This document shows, one piece after another, positions 6,889-14,763 of a DNA stretch of 14,914 bases. Position numbers and translations under genes: made by a program. Position 1 is the first letter of the stretch. Every line of letters starts with the position of its first letter. Under the pieces are notes generated by a model. That model did not search any database. It was not told the origin of the DNA and was given only the letters and a program-made list of their open reading frames with translations. The DNA is taken from positions 1-14,914 of the forward strand of contig CALQKQ020000031.1 in NCBI GenBank assembly GCA_943331195.2, given 5' to 3'. Source of the stretch: Akkermansia muciniphila. GTDB taxonomy: Bacteria > Verrucomicrobiota > Verrucomicrobiia > Verrucomicrobiales > V1-33.

Positions 6889-8241
6889 TTACATGGTCCA
6901 GCCCTGGCGGTAGGTGGGGGTGAGGAAGCGGTTAGCGGCTTCGTCGTTGGTGAACTTCATGGTTTGGCTATCGTACTCTAGGCGGGTGCCGCTGCGGCGG
7001 ATGGCGATCATGCCGAGGAGGCCGACTTCGCTGAGGGCGCCGCCGTATTCGAAGCTGGAGCCGGCGGGGCGGTTTTCGCGGATGGCGTTGAGCCAATCGT
7101 TTTGGTGATGGCCGCCGGGGATGCGAGCGAGGGATTTTTCGGGGAGTTTGTAGGCTTGCATGCGGGCCTCGGGGATGAGGCGGCAGCCGCCGGCGCCGTG
7201 GGAGCCGTGCATGATTTTGCCTTGATCGCCGATGACGACGGCACCGGTGCCGACGACCTTGCGATTTTCCTTAGTGAGTTCCTCGGGTTGAGGGATGCCG
7301 AAGTCGCCGTCGTGCCAGACGACCTTGACGGGGCCGCGCGCGGCTTTGGCGGGGAATTCGAAGGTGATTTTGGTGCCCTGAGGGTAATAGGCGGCGTGTT
7401 TTTCGGGATCGTAGCCTTTGGTTTCGGCGGTGATGGCGGTGGGCATGCCGAGGTCGAGGGCCCAGAAGGAGGGGTCGAGGACGTGGCAGATCCAGTCGCC
7501 GATGCAGCCGCTGCCGAAGTTGGTGAAGCCGCGCCAATTGAAGGGGAGGTAGGCGGAATGGTAGGCGCGGTCGGCGGTGGGGCCGAGCCAGAGGTTCCAG
7601 TCGAGTTCTTGGGGGATCTCGGGTTTTTCGGAGGTGTGTTTGGCTTGGTCGCGGATTTGGCAATAGACGTCGCGGAAGGCGTCGCAGCCGGCGTGGACTT
7701 CGGAGACTTTGCCGATGGCGCCGCTTTGGACCATTTCGACGAAGAGGCGGATGCTGTCGGAGGAGTGGCCTTGGTTGCCGACTTGGGTGATGACCTTGTG
7801 TTCGAGGGCGGCTTTGCGCATGGCGCGGACTTCGGCGACGGTGTGGGCGAGGGGTTTTTCGCAGTAGACGTGTTTGCCGTGGCCGATGGCGGCGAGGGAG
7901 GCGACGGCGTGGGTGTGGTCGGGAGTGGCGACGAGGACGGCGTCGATGTCCTTGGACATGGTGTCGAACATTTGGCGGAAGTCCTTGAAGCGCTTGGCGT
8001 TGGGGAACTTCTTGAAGCTGTCGGCGGCGCGGCGGTCATCGACGTCGCAGAGGGCGACGATGTCTTCACCGGCCATGGCACCGAGGTCCCCGCCGCCTTG
8101 GCCGCCGCAGCCGATCACGGCTAGGCGAACTTTATTGGAGGGGGTTTTGACGGTGCCCTGAGCGCGGACGACGTGGGCGGGGACGAATTGGAAGCCGAAA
8201 GCGGCAGCGGCGGAGGTGGAGACGAACGAGCGACGTTTCAT
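6889..8241 (-). CDS. Gfo/Idh/MocA family oxidoreductase with Tat signal
   Basis: 450 residues. The start MKRRSFVSTSAAAAFGFQF is a twin-arginine signal (RRSFV at 3-7; cleavage probably near VRAQG). The mature part opens with a Rossmann dinucleotide-binding motif, VIGCGGQGGGD (42-52), followed by an acidic strand end ALCDVDD (63-69). It continues with VLVATPDHTHA (102-112), the family signature YCEKPLAHT (126-134) and the C-terminal segment PGGHHQNDWLNAIRENRPAG (375-394). Secreted members of this family are abundant in Planctomycetes and Verrucomicrobia. They are assumed to perform NAD(P)-dependent oxidation or reduction of sugars or sugar derivatives; Tat export fits folding around the cofactor before transport. 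The substrate cannot be read from the sequence. The start at 8241 is fixed by the Tat motif. The leader is C/T-rich (CCCTCCT right before ATG) without a Shine-Dalgarno. It is read in the same direction as the Amt gene upstream (162-bp gap) and is followed by a terminator-like hairpin. Confidence 0.94.
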   Translation of the reverse strand: MKRRSFVSTSAAAAFGFQFVPAHVVRAQGTVKTPSNKVRLAVIGCGGQGGGDLGAMAGEDIVALCDVDDRRAADSFKKFPNAKRFKDFRQMFDTMSKDIDAVLVATPDHTHAVASLAAIGHGKHVYCEKPLAHTVAEVRAMRKAALEHKVITQVGNQGHSSDSIRLFVEMVQSGAIGKVSEVHAGCDAFRDVYCQIRDQAKHTSEKPEIPQELDWNLWLGPTADRAYHSAYLPFNWRGFTNFGSGCIGDWICHVLDPSFWALDLGMPTAITAETKGYDPEKHAAYYPQGTKITFEFPAKAARGPVKVVWHDGDFGIPQPEELTKENRKVVGTGAVVIGDQGKIMHGSHGAGGCRLIPEARMQAYKLPEKSLARIPGGHHQNDWLNAIRENRPAGSSFEYGGALSEVGLLGMIAIRRSGTRLEYDSQTMKFTNDEAANRFLTPTYRQGWTM

Positions 8242-8334
8242 AGGAGGGTAGCTGGGGAGGTGGGGCTAGGGCCCAGAGGGAAATGGCACTACGGGGCGGC
8301 GGGCGGGCTTCATTTCAACGGACCGGGGCAAATC

Positions 8335-8349
8335 AGCGCTGACTGCGCT
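8335..8349 (-). other. Small hairpin downstream of the ammonium channel gene
   Basis: AGCGC (8335-8339) and GCGCT (8345-8349) form a 5-bp perfect stem with a 5-nt loop in the 162-bp gap between the Amt stop codon (8404) and the next start (8241). On the minus-strand transcript it is followed by GAUUUG, a poor U tract. It may be a weak terminator; the rest of this gap shows no convincing promoter. Confidence 0.25.
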
Positions 8350-8403
8350 TGATACAGCGGGTGGCGCGAGGGTAGGGCGAGGAGGGCGAGTGGGGGTTTT
8401 GGG

Positions 8404-9726
8404 TTAGGAGTTGTACGCGGTTTCGCCGTGTTCGGAGTAGTCGAGTCCTTCGCGTTCTTGGAGGTCGGTGACGGTGAGGCCGAGGGTTTTTTTGATAACG
8501 AAGAGGAGGGCGAAGCTGAGGGCGGCGGAATAGGCGGCGGTGTAGAGAGAGGCGAGGAGTTGGGTGGTGAGGGAGGCCTGGTTGTTGAAGCCGCCGAAGG
8601 AATCGTGGGCGAGGACGCCGAGGAGGATGGTGCCGACGAGGCCGCCGATGCCGTGGACGCCGAAGACGTCGAGGGAGTCGTCGTACTTGAAGTGGGTTTT
8701 GACTTTGATAGAAAACCACCAGCAGACGGCGGCAGAGGTGGCGCCGATGATGAGGGCGCCGATGGGCCCGACGGAGCCGGCGGCGGGGGTGATGGCGGCG
8801 AGGCCGGCGATGGCACCGGTGGCGGCACCGAGGACGGTAGGGCGCTTGAGGGCGGTCCATTCGATGGCCATCCAAACGAGGGTGGCGGTGCAGGCGGAGA
8901 GGTGGGTCACGACGAGGGTCATGGCGGCGGCGCCATCGGCGGCGAGACCGGAGCCGGCGTTGAAGCCGAACCAGCCGACCCAGAGCATGGCGGCGCCGGT
9001 GACGGTCATGGGAAGGTTGTGCGGGAGGATGGCTTGTTTGCCGTGGTCGCGGCGGGGGCCGACCATGAGGCAGGCGACCAAGGCGGCGACGCCGGCGGTG
9101 ATGTGGACGACGATGCCGCCGGCGTGGTCGATGACTCCGGTGAGGCCAAAGAAGTTGCCTTTGTGCCAGACCATGTAGCAGACGGGGAGGTAGACGAGGA
9201 TGCTCCAGAGGGTCATGAAGAGGAGGAGGGCGGTGAACTTCATGCGTTCCACCACGGCGCCGATGATGAGGCCTGGGGTGATGACAAAGAAGGTCATTTG
9301 GTAGGCGAAGTGGAGCAGTTCGGGGATGGTGGTGCCGGGGCGGACCGATGCCGGGGAGATGCCTTTGAGGAAGGGGTGGGCGAGGAGATTTCCGATGAAT
9401 GAGGAGCCATCGCTGAAGGCGGCGGAATAGCCGAAGGCGAGCCAGACCAGGCTGAGCAGGGCGGTGAGGGCGAAGCACTGCATGAGCACGGAAAGGACAT
9501 TGCGGGCGCGGACGAGCCCGGCATAGAAGAGGGCCAGGCCGGGAATCATCATGAAGAGGACCAGGGCGGTGGAGGTGAGGATCCAGGCGGTGTTTCCGGA
9601 GTCGATGGCGGCTGGCGGGGGCAGGGGAAGGGCGTCCTGGGCGCGCAGGAGGGGAGCGGCGGCGAGCGACAAAAATCCTAGCGAGATGCGAGAGCGGAGG
9701 CGGGATGGGGAAGGGCGCAAGGGCAT
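8404..9726 (-). CDS. amt: Ammonium channel/transporter, Amt/MEP family
   Basis: 440 residues from the ATG at 9726, an inner-membrane channel for ammonium/ammonia with about eleven membrane helices after a cleavable signal (residues 1-30, cleavage near LLRAQ-DALP). The family core is intact: FYAGLVRARNVLSV (67-80), FFVITPGLIIGAVVERMKF (146-164), the substrate-site Asp and first pore His in DHAGGIVVHITAG (D200, H208), GWFGFNAGS (251-259, carrying a gating-Phe region) and the second pore His in DVFGVHGIGG (H358). The C-terminal tail LQEREGLDYSEHGE (422-435) matches the cytosolic tail that binds GlnK/PII in other bacteria. An upstream in-frame ATG at 9795 would add 23 residues (Pro/Arg-rich) before the signal peptide and would lie upstream of the candidate promoter, so 9726 is preferred. 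No glnB/glnK gene is adjacent. No Shine-Dalgarno is visible; the leader is C/T-rich. Confidence 0.95.
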   Translation of the reverse strand: MPLRPSPSRLRSRISLGFLSLAAAPLLRAQDALPLPPPAAIDSGNTAWILTSTALVLFMMIPGLALFYAGLVRARNVLSVLMQCFALTALLSLVWLAFGYSAAFSDGSSFIGNLLAHPFLKGISPASVRPGTTIPELLHFAYQMTFFVITPGLIIGAVVERMKFTALLLFMTLWSILVYLPVCYMVWHKGNFFGLTGVIDHAGGIVVHITAGVAALVACLMVGPRRDHGKQAILPHNLPMTVTGAAMLWVGWFGFNAGSGLAADGAAAMTLVVTHLSACTATLVWMAIEWTALKRPTVLGAATGAIAGLAAITPAAGSVGPIGALIIGATSAAVCWWFSIKVKTHFKYDDSLDVFGVHGIGGLVGTILLGVLAHDSFGGFNNQASLTTQLLASLYTAAYSAALSFALLFVIKKTLGLTVTDLQEREGLDYSEHGETAYNS

Positions 9727-9759
9727 GGGGAGGGAGGTTGGGGCGGGAAAACGGTCGAC

Positions 9760-9789
9760 CTTATAGGGAGGGATGGGGCGGGATGGCCA
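9760..9789 (-). promoter_or_regulatory. Candidate promoter for the ammonium channel gene
   Basis: On the minus strand, TATAAG (9760-9765, 5 of 6 to -10) follows TGGCCA (9784-9789, 4 of 6 to -35) with an 18-bp spacer. Initiation would fall around 9753, leaving a leader of about 27 nt before the ATG at 9726. This supports 9726 over the ATG at 9795. No NtrC or sigma54-type GG-N10-GC element was recognised with confidence. Confidence 0.35.
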
Positions 9790-9860
9790 GCGCAAAGGAA
9801 GGGGGTTTGGCGGAAAGGTGGGGGGCCGGGAAAGGCGACTAACTGATTTTCGGGATTATC

Positions 9861-9889
9861 TTGCGCGGGGCGGGCGCGGTCGGTATAGG
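9861..9889 (+). promoter_or_regulatory. Candidate promoter for the CotH-family gene
   Basis: TTGCGC (9861-9866, 3 of 6) and TATAGG (9884-9889, 4 of 6) are separated by exactly 17 bp. The leader would be about 75 nt. It lies in the 245-bp region between the divergent Amt and CotH genes. A TTGACG at 9921-9926 looks like a -35 but has no acceptable -10 at the right distance. Confidence 0.35.
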
Positions 9890-9971
9890 GGAGGGCGGTT
9901 GAGGAGTGCCTGGGGCGCGCTTGACGAGCATTGAGCTGTTTTGGCTTGGTGAAAAAGAACTGGGCTAACTT

Positions 9972-12900
9972 ATGAAATACTATCTGTGCATCCTGCTGGC
10001 GGTGTTGGCTTCGCGCGCGAGCTTGCGGGCGCAACTGCAGATATCGGAGTTTCTCGCAAATAGTGTTTCGGGGCTGCGGGATGAGGTGAATGAGCACGCG
10101 GACTGGATAGAAATTGAAAATACGACGGGAGGGGTGGTGTCGCTGAGTGGGTGGTATGTGACGGATGATGCGGAGCGGCTGCGCAAGTGGCCCTTTCCGG
10201 GGTGGAGTCTAGCTGGGGGCAAGCGCTTGGTGGTATTTGCCTCGAACCGGGATCGGCGACCGGTGCAGGCGGTGGCGGGGGAGGACAACAAGGGGACGGC
10301 GGCGCAGCCTCGCTTGGCGACGAACTTTAAGATTTCGTCGAATGAGGGGAGGTATCTGGCGCTGACGAGGGAAGGGGCTGGGGGCGTGGTGGAGGTGGTG
10401 TCGCGCTTTGCCAACTACCGCAAGCAAGTTCCGGATGTCAGCTATGGGCGAGTCCTTGCTAACAACTCATTACTGGGGCCGGCGCGGCCGGGGGTGAAGG
10501 CGCTGGTGCCGGCGGTGGGGAATGGGGGGGATGGGCTGGGATGGGCGTGGCGGGGAGGGGCGGAGCCGTTTGATGATAGCAGTTGGCTGAGCCAGAACCA
10601 GGGGGTTGGGGTGGCGGGGAATGCGGTGCCGCTGCAGGCGGCGCATCTGAAATTGCGGCTCAATGCGGCGAGCCAGGCGGAGCTGGCGGTGGACAGCTCG
10701 GGGGCGGGGCACCTTGGTGTCAACACCGGGGAGACCACGGTCTTCCAAGCGAGTGCGGTGGATGGGGCGGCGGATCCCTTTTTGCGGCGAGGGACGATGC
10801 GCTTTGTGGCGGCGGCGGGAGCGGCTAGTAGTTCGCAGGTGGTGGTGGCGGCCTCGCCTGCTTTGGATGCGGTTTCGGGGACGATCCTCTTTTGGATGAA
10901 GGCGGAAGCGACGGCCGTGGCCATGGGTGGGTCGGAGGGGGCGATGTTGTGGGACCGGCGGGCTGGGGAGGGAACGGTGCTGGTGTTGACGGCGGCGGCC
11001 CAGGCACAGCCGGGTCGGCTGATGAGTCAGCCGGCGGGGAGCGAGGCGTTGTATTCGACGGCGCGGGTGGATGACAATCGATGGCACCAGGTGGCCTTTG
11101 TCTATGATCAGGCGGCTGGGGGGACGGATACGTTTTATGTGGATGGGGTGGCGAGTGGGTCGGTGAAGCATGCGGGCGCTTGGCGCTGGCCGGTGGGGCA
11201 GCCGATTGAGCTGGGGCGTTCGCACGATAGCTACTGGCAAAAATACCAGGGGATGCTAGACGAGGTGCGCTTTTACGATGTGGCGCTGAGCGCGGCGGAA
11301 GTGGCGAAGCTGTATCGCGGGGCGGACGAGGCGGTAGAGAAGGAGGATGTGGGCCTTGATTTGGCGGGGGCGCTGGAGGGGAAGGCGGGGGTTTATTTGC
11401 GTTATCCCTTTGTGGTGGCGGACCGGAGTGCGGTGCAGAGCTTGCGCGGCACGGTGCGGATTCGGGGTGGGTTTGTCGCCTATTTGAATGGGGTGCAGGT
11501 GGCCTCGTTTCAGGCCCCGGAGGCTCCGGCGTGGAACAGCAGCGCCACGGCGGGCTCGCATCCGGGGCGGGCCCTGGGGTTTGCCCTGCCGGAAGCGGCC
11601 TTGGTGACGGGGACGAATGTTTTGGCGATCCACGCCATGAAAGCTGCGGACAACGACGCCGATTTTTTGGCGTTAGTTACTTTGGATAGTGTTTCGGGCG
11701 ATCCGGAGGGGAGTTATTTAGTGACGAATACGCCGGGGGCGGCCAATGGGGCGGTTCGCCCGACGGTGGGGCCCTTTGTGACCGAGGTGGTCTACAATGA
11801 CGGCCTGGCCTTGCCGCCGCAACCGGTGGGCGGGGCGGGCAGTGCCGACCTCAAGGTGAGCGCCAAGATTGCGACGACGCTGCGTCCGCTGGCGGAGGTC
11901 AGTCCGGTGAAGCTGGCCTGGCGCATCATGTATGAGCCGGAGACTTTGATGGATATGGCGTTGGGGGCGGATGGGAGGTATGTGGGGATGATTCCGACGA
12001 GTCGGCTGGCGGCGGGGCAGATGTTGCGGTGGCGGGTCGTGGCCACGGATGGTGCGGGGGTGGTGGGCACGGCACCGCCCTATTTGAACACGACCAAGTG
12101 GGATCAATACTATGGCACCGTAGCCTTGGACAACACGGCGACGCAACTTCCCGTCTACCAGGTGTTTGTTTCTGGCACCTACGCCTATAACAACACGAAA
12201 AACATTGATCAGGACGTCGGGGGGAGGGCTTCCTTTTTTTACGATGGGGAATTATACGACAATGTTTTCATAAGGATCAAAGGGGATACCACGCGGAACC
12301 TGTTGAAGCGGTCGCACCGGGTGGATTTCAATCCGGACCACCAATTTCGCTGGGCGGCGGGGCGGAGTCGGATGCGGGAACTGGCCTTGAATGCGGAGTA
12401 TGTGGATCCGGCTGGCACGCGCCAGATGCTAACGATGTGGCTGCACCGGGCCAGCGGCACGGGTGGGCCGGAGCATTTTCCGGTGCACTGCCGGATCAAC
12501 GGGAGCTTTTGGCAGCTGGCGTTTCATACCGAGACGCAGGACTTTGAATTGCTCGACAACATGGGGCTGGACCCCAATGGGGCGATGTATGCCAGTGTGG
12601 GCGAGATGAGCGGGGCGGGAGGAGAAAAGCAGACCCGGGTGGGGGAAAGCACCGCCGACATGGCCTCGTTTGTGTCGGCGATCAGCACAGCGAACGCGAC
12701 CACGCGAAAGAACAACGTGTTCGACCAAATCGACATCCCGGCGGTGGTCAATTATTTGGCGGTGGCCCGGATCACCCAGGAGGGCGACGATGTTTGGGCG
12801 AACATGGTGATTCACCGCGACAGCGATAACACGGGGGAGTGGCGCATCATTCCGTTCGATGCCAACTTGTCGTGGGGGCAGCTTTATTACGATGATTATC

Positions 12901-14684
12901 CGGCAGGCAACGCGGTGATCCATGCGAATAAAGACCGGGGCAAGAGCCATCCGCTCTATGGCAATCAATCTTGCTATACACTGGACTACGCGGGGTTGCG
13001 GTATAACCGCTTTTACAACGCGATCATTTCGGTGCCAGAGACGCGGGCCATGCTGCTGCGGCGGATGCGGTCCATCATGGATCGCTATTTACAGGCACCG
13101 GGGACGGACCATCCGCTGTTGGAGTCGATGATTGATGCCCATGTGGCGCGGATTGGTCCGGAAGTTTTGTTGGATCGGGCGCGCTGGGGGCGGCCGTCGA
13201 ATGGCGGTCCCTATGGGTTTGGGAACCAGGCGTTCAGCGAGGCGATCACGCAGATGAAGACCTTGTTTTTGGTACCCCGGCGGGTGCATCTTTTTACGAC
13301 GCATACGTCTGCGGTCAATGTGGGGATTTCTAACTTGAATAGTGCGGGCATACCGGCGACGCCGCAGCCTGCGGGGGTGCCGATTGCGCTCAGTGGTTGC
13401 GAAGCCTGGCCGGCGGGGTCGACGAGCCAGGACGAGGAATATGTGCAATTGAGCAATAGCAATGCGTTTGCGGCGGACCTGAGTGGATGGAGCCTGAGCG
13501 GCGGGGTGGAGTTCACGTTTAAGGGGGGGACGGTGATTCCGGCGGGCGCCTCGCTTTATGTTTCGCCGCGGCAGGCGGCCTTCCGGGCCCGCGCGGTGAG
13601 TCCGAAGCGGGGGGAGGGCAAGTTTGTGGTGGGGCCCTATCAGGGGCATCTTTCCTCGAGGGGGGAAGTGGTGGAATTGCGGGATGAAACCAATCGCTTG
13701 ATCAGCACTCTAACGGTGTCTGCCAATCCGACCCTGGCGCAGCAGTTTCTGCGGATTACGGAATTGAACTATCATCCGCTGGATCCGAGCGCGGCGGAAG
13801 TGCAGGCGATCAGCAGCGCGGTGGTGGAGGATTTTCAATACCTGGAGTTGTTGAACACGGGCACGGCGCCGCTTGATTTGTCGGGGGTGCGCTTCACCGA
13901 AGGGGTGGCCTACACCTTTCCGGCGGGGAGCCGGCTGGAGGGCGGGGCGCGGGTGGTGGTGGTGGCCAATCAGGCGGCGTTTCAACTCCGCTACGGCATG
14001 GGGGCGAGCACGGTCGGGCCGTTTTTAGGAAGTTTGGATAAGGGTGGAGAGTCGATTCAATTGGTGGATGGATCTGGCGAGGTTGTCTTAGATTTTAGTT
14101 ATAGCGACCAGTGGTATCGGCCCAGCGATGGCGCGGGCCGGACCTTGGTGGCGCGGGAGGCGCATCCTTCTTATAGCGGCTATGGTACGCCGGGGCACTG
14201 GGCGCTGAGTGGGTCAGCGATGGGCACGCCGGGAGCGGCGGATGTTGATTTTGCGAGCACCTTTGCGGGGTGGCGCTGGGCCTATTTTGTGGAATCGGAA
14301 ATCACCTTGCCGGGCGGAGCGGAGCAGGTTGCCTTGGTGGGAGCGGAGGCGGATGCCGATGGAGATGGCGTGACTAACTTTGGCGAATATGCTTTTGGCA
14401 GCCATCCGCGAGTGGCGGGGGCGGCGGGGTTGGTGGAAGGGGGGGTGGCGACGGAGGGAGTGGAGCGCTATGCTAGCGCTAGCTTCCTGCGGCCGCGCCT
14501 GCCCTTGGAGCTGCATTACGAGGTACAGTTTTCGGGAGATCTGGCGTCGTGGGAGCGGGGAAGCGTGGAGCTTTCCCGGGCGGCGGTTCCGGGCACGGAC
14601 TTGGAACGGGTGACTTTCCGGGACGCCGTGCCGCTGCGCCAGGGGCGGCGCTATGCGCGGGTTTTGGCCTGGCAGGGGAAGTGA
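9972..14684 (+). CDS. Large exported CotH-kinase-family protein with lamin-tail and LamG domains
   Basis: 1570 residues. A Sec-type signal covers residues 1-20 (cleavage near LRA-QLQISEF). Domains in order: lamin-tail domain (LTD) 22-150 (ISEFLANS, DWIEIENTTGG, LSGWYVTDD); LamG/concanavalin-like domain about 225-450 (WHQVAFVYD, DTFYVDGV, LDEVRFYDVALSAAEV); a beta-sandwich segment 465-575 (FVAYLNGVQVASF); an Ig-like linker 600-705; CotH kinase-like domain about 725-1110 (FIRIKGDTTRNLLKRSHRVDF at 766-786, NYLAVARITQEGDDVWANM, then RIIPFDANLSWGQ at 958-970); a second LTD about 1135-1250; a third LTD about 1257-1425. The end has a calcium-loop-like DADGDGVTNFGEYAFG (1461-1476) and a C-terminal beta segment typical of verrucomicrobial surface proteins. 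CotH proteins are atypical protein kinases, known from spore-coat phosphorylation; activity here is inferred. The motif reads FDANLSWG where many members have WDxDxTWG. No Shine-Dalgarno precedes the ATG, but an in-frame upstream start is not needed because the signal peptide begins here. It stands alone on the plus strand. Confidence 0.93.
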   Translation: MKYYLCILLAVLASRASLRAQLQISEFLANSVSGLRDEVNEHADWIEIENTTGGVVSLSGWYVTDDAERLRKWPFPGWSLAGGKRLVVFASNRDRRPVQAVAGEDNKGTAAQPRLATNFKISSNEGRYLALTREGAGGVVEVVSRFANYRKQVPDVSYGRVLANNSLLGPARPGVKALVPAVGNGGDGLGWAWRGGAEPFDDSSWLSQNQGVGVAGNAVPLQAAHLKLRLNAASQAELAVDSSGAGHLGVNTGETTVFQASAVDGAADPFLRRGTMRFVAAAGAASSSQVVVAASPALDAVSGTILFWMKAEATAVAMGGSEGAMLWDRRAGEGTVLVLTAAAQAQPGRLMSQPAGSEALYSTARVDDNRWHQVAFVYDQAAGGTDTFYVDGVASGSVKHAGAWRWPVGQPIELGRSHDSYWQKYQGMLDEVRFYDVALSAAEVAKLYRGADEAVEKEDVGLDLAGALEGKAGVYLRYPFVVADRSAVQSLRGTVRIRGGFVAYLNGVQVASFQAPEAPAWNSSATAGSHPGRALGFALPEAALVTGTNVLAIHAMKAADNDADFLALVTLDSVSGDPEGSYLVTNTPGAANGAVRPTVGPFVTEVVYNDGLALPPQPVGGAGSADLKVSAKIATTLRPLAEVSPVKLAWRIMYEPETLMDMALGADGRYVGMIPTSRLAAGQMLRWRVVATDGAGVVGTAPPYLNTTKWDQYYGTVALDNTATQLPVYQVFVSGTYAYNNTKNIDQDVGGRASFFYDGELYDNVFIRIKGDTTRNLLKRSHRVDFNPDHQFRWAAGRSRMRELALNAEYVDPAGTRQMLTMWLHRASGTGGPEHFPVHCRINGSFWQLAFHTETQDFELLDNMGLDPNGAMYASVGEMSGAGGEKQTRVGESTADMASFVSAISTANATTRKNNVFDQIDIPAVVNYLAVARITQEGDDVWANMVIHRDSDNTGEWRIIPFDANLSWGQLYYDDYPAGNAVIHANKDRGKSHPLYGNQSCYTLDYAGLRYNRFYNAIISVPETRAMLLRRMRSIMDRYLQAPGTDHPLLESMIDAHVARIGPEVLLDRARWGRPSNGGPYGFGNQAFSEAITQMKTLFLVPRRVHLFTTHTSAVNVGISNLNSAGIPATPQPAGVPIALSGCEAWPAGSTSQDEEYVQLSNSNAFAADLSGWSLSGGVEFTFKGGTVIPAGASLYVSPRQAAFRARAVSPKRGEGKFVVGPYQGHLSSRGEVVELRDETNRLISTLTVSANPTLAQQFLRITELNYHPLDPSAAEVQAISSAVVEDFQYLELLNTGTAPLDLSGVRFTEGVAYTFPAGSRLEGGARVVVVANQAAFQLRYGMGASTVGPFLGSLDKGGESIQLVDGSGEVVLDFSYSDQWYRPSDGAGRTLVAREAHPSYSGYGTPGHWALSGSAMGTPGAADVDFASTFAGWRWAYFVESEITLPGGAEQVALVGAEADADGDGVTNFGEYAFGSHPRVAGAAGLVEGGVATEGVERYASASFLRPRLPLELHYEVQFSGDLASWERGSVELSRAAVPGTDLERVTFRDAVPLRQGRRYARVLAWQGK

Positions 14685-14763
14685 GCCCGGTCGGTTGGTA
14701 AGATGCTTCGCTGCCTCGCGGCGGGCGCGGCGGTGGATGTGGGCTTCTGATGGGGCAGAACAT

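Noticed and set aside
7102..8124. A 340-codon plus-strand open frame, and a 357-codon alternative minus-strand frame, across the Gfo/Idh/MocA gene.
   Set aside because: Only the 6889-8241 frame carries the Rossmann and EKP motifs. The others are Gly/Asp/Val-rich or Ser/Pro/Thr-rich shadows.
9727..9795. N-terminal extension of the ammonium channel to an ATG at 9795.
   Set aside because: The added 23 residues are Pro/Arg-rich and precede an otherwise normal signal peptide, and the candidate -10 element would lie inside the extension.
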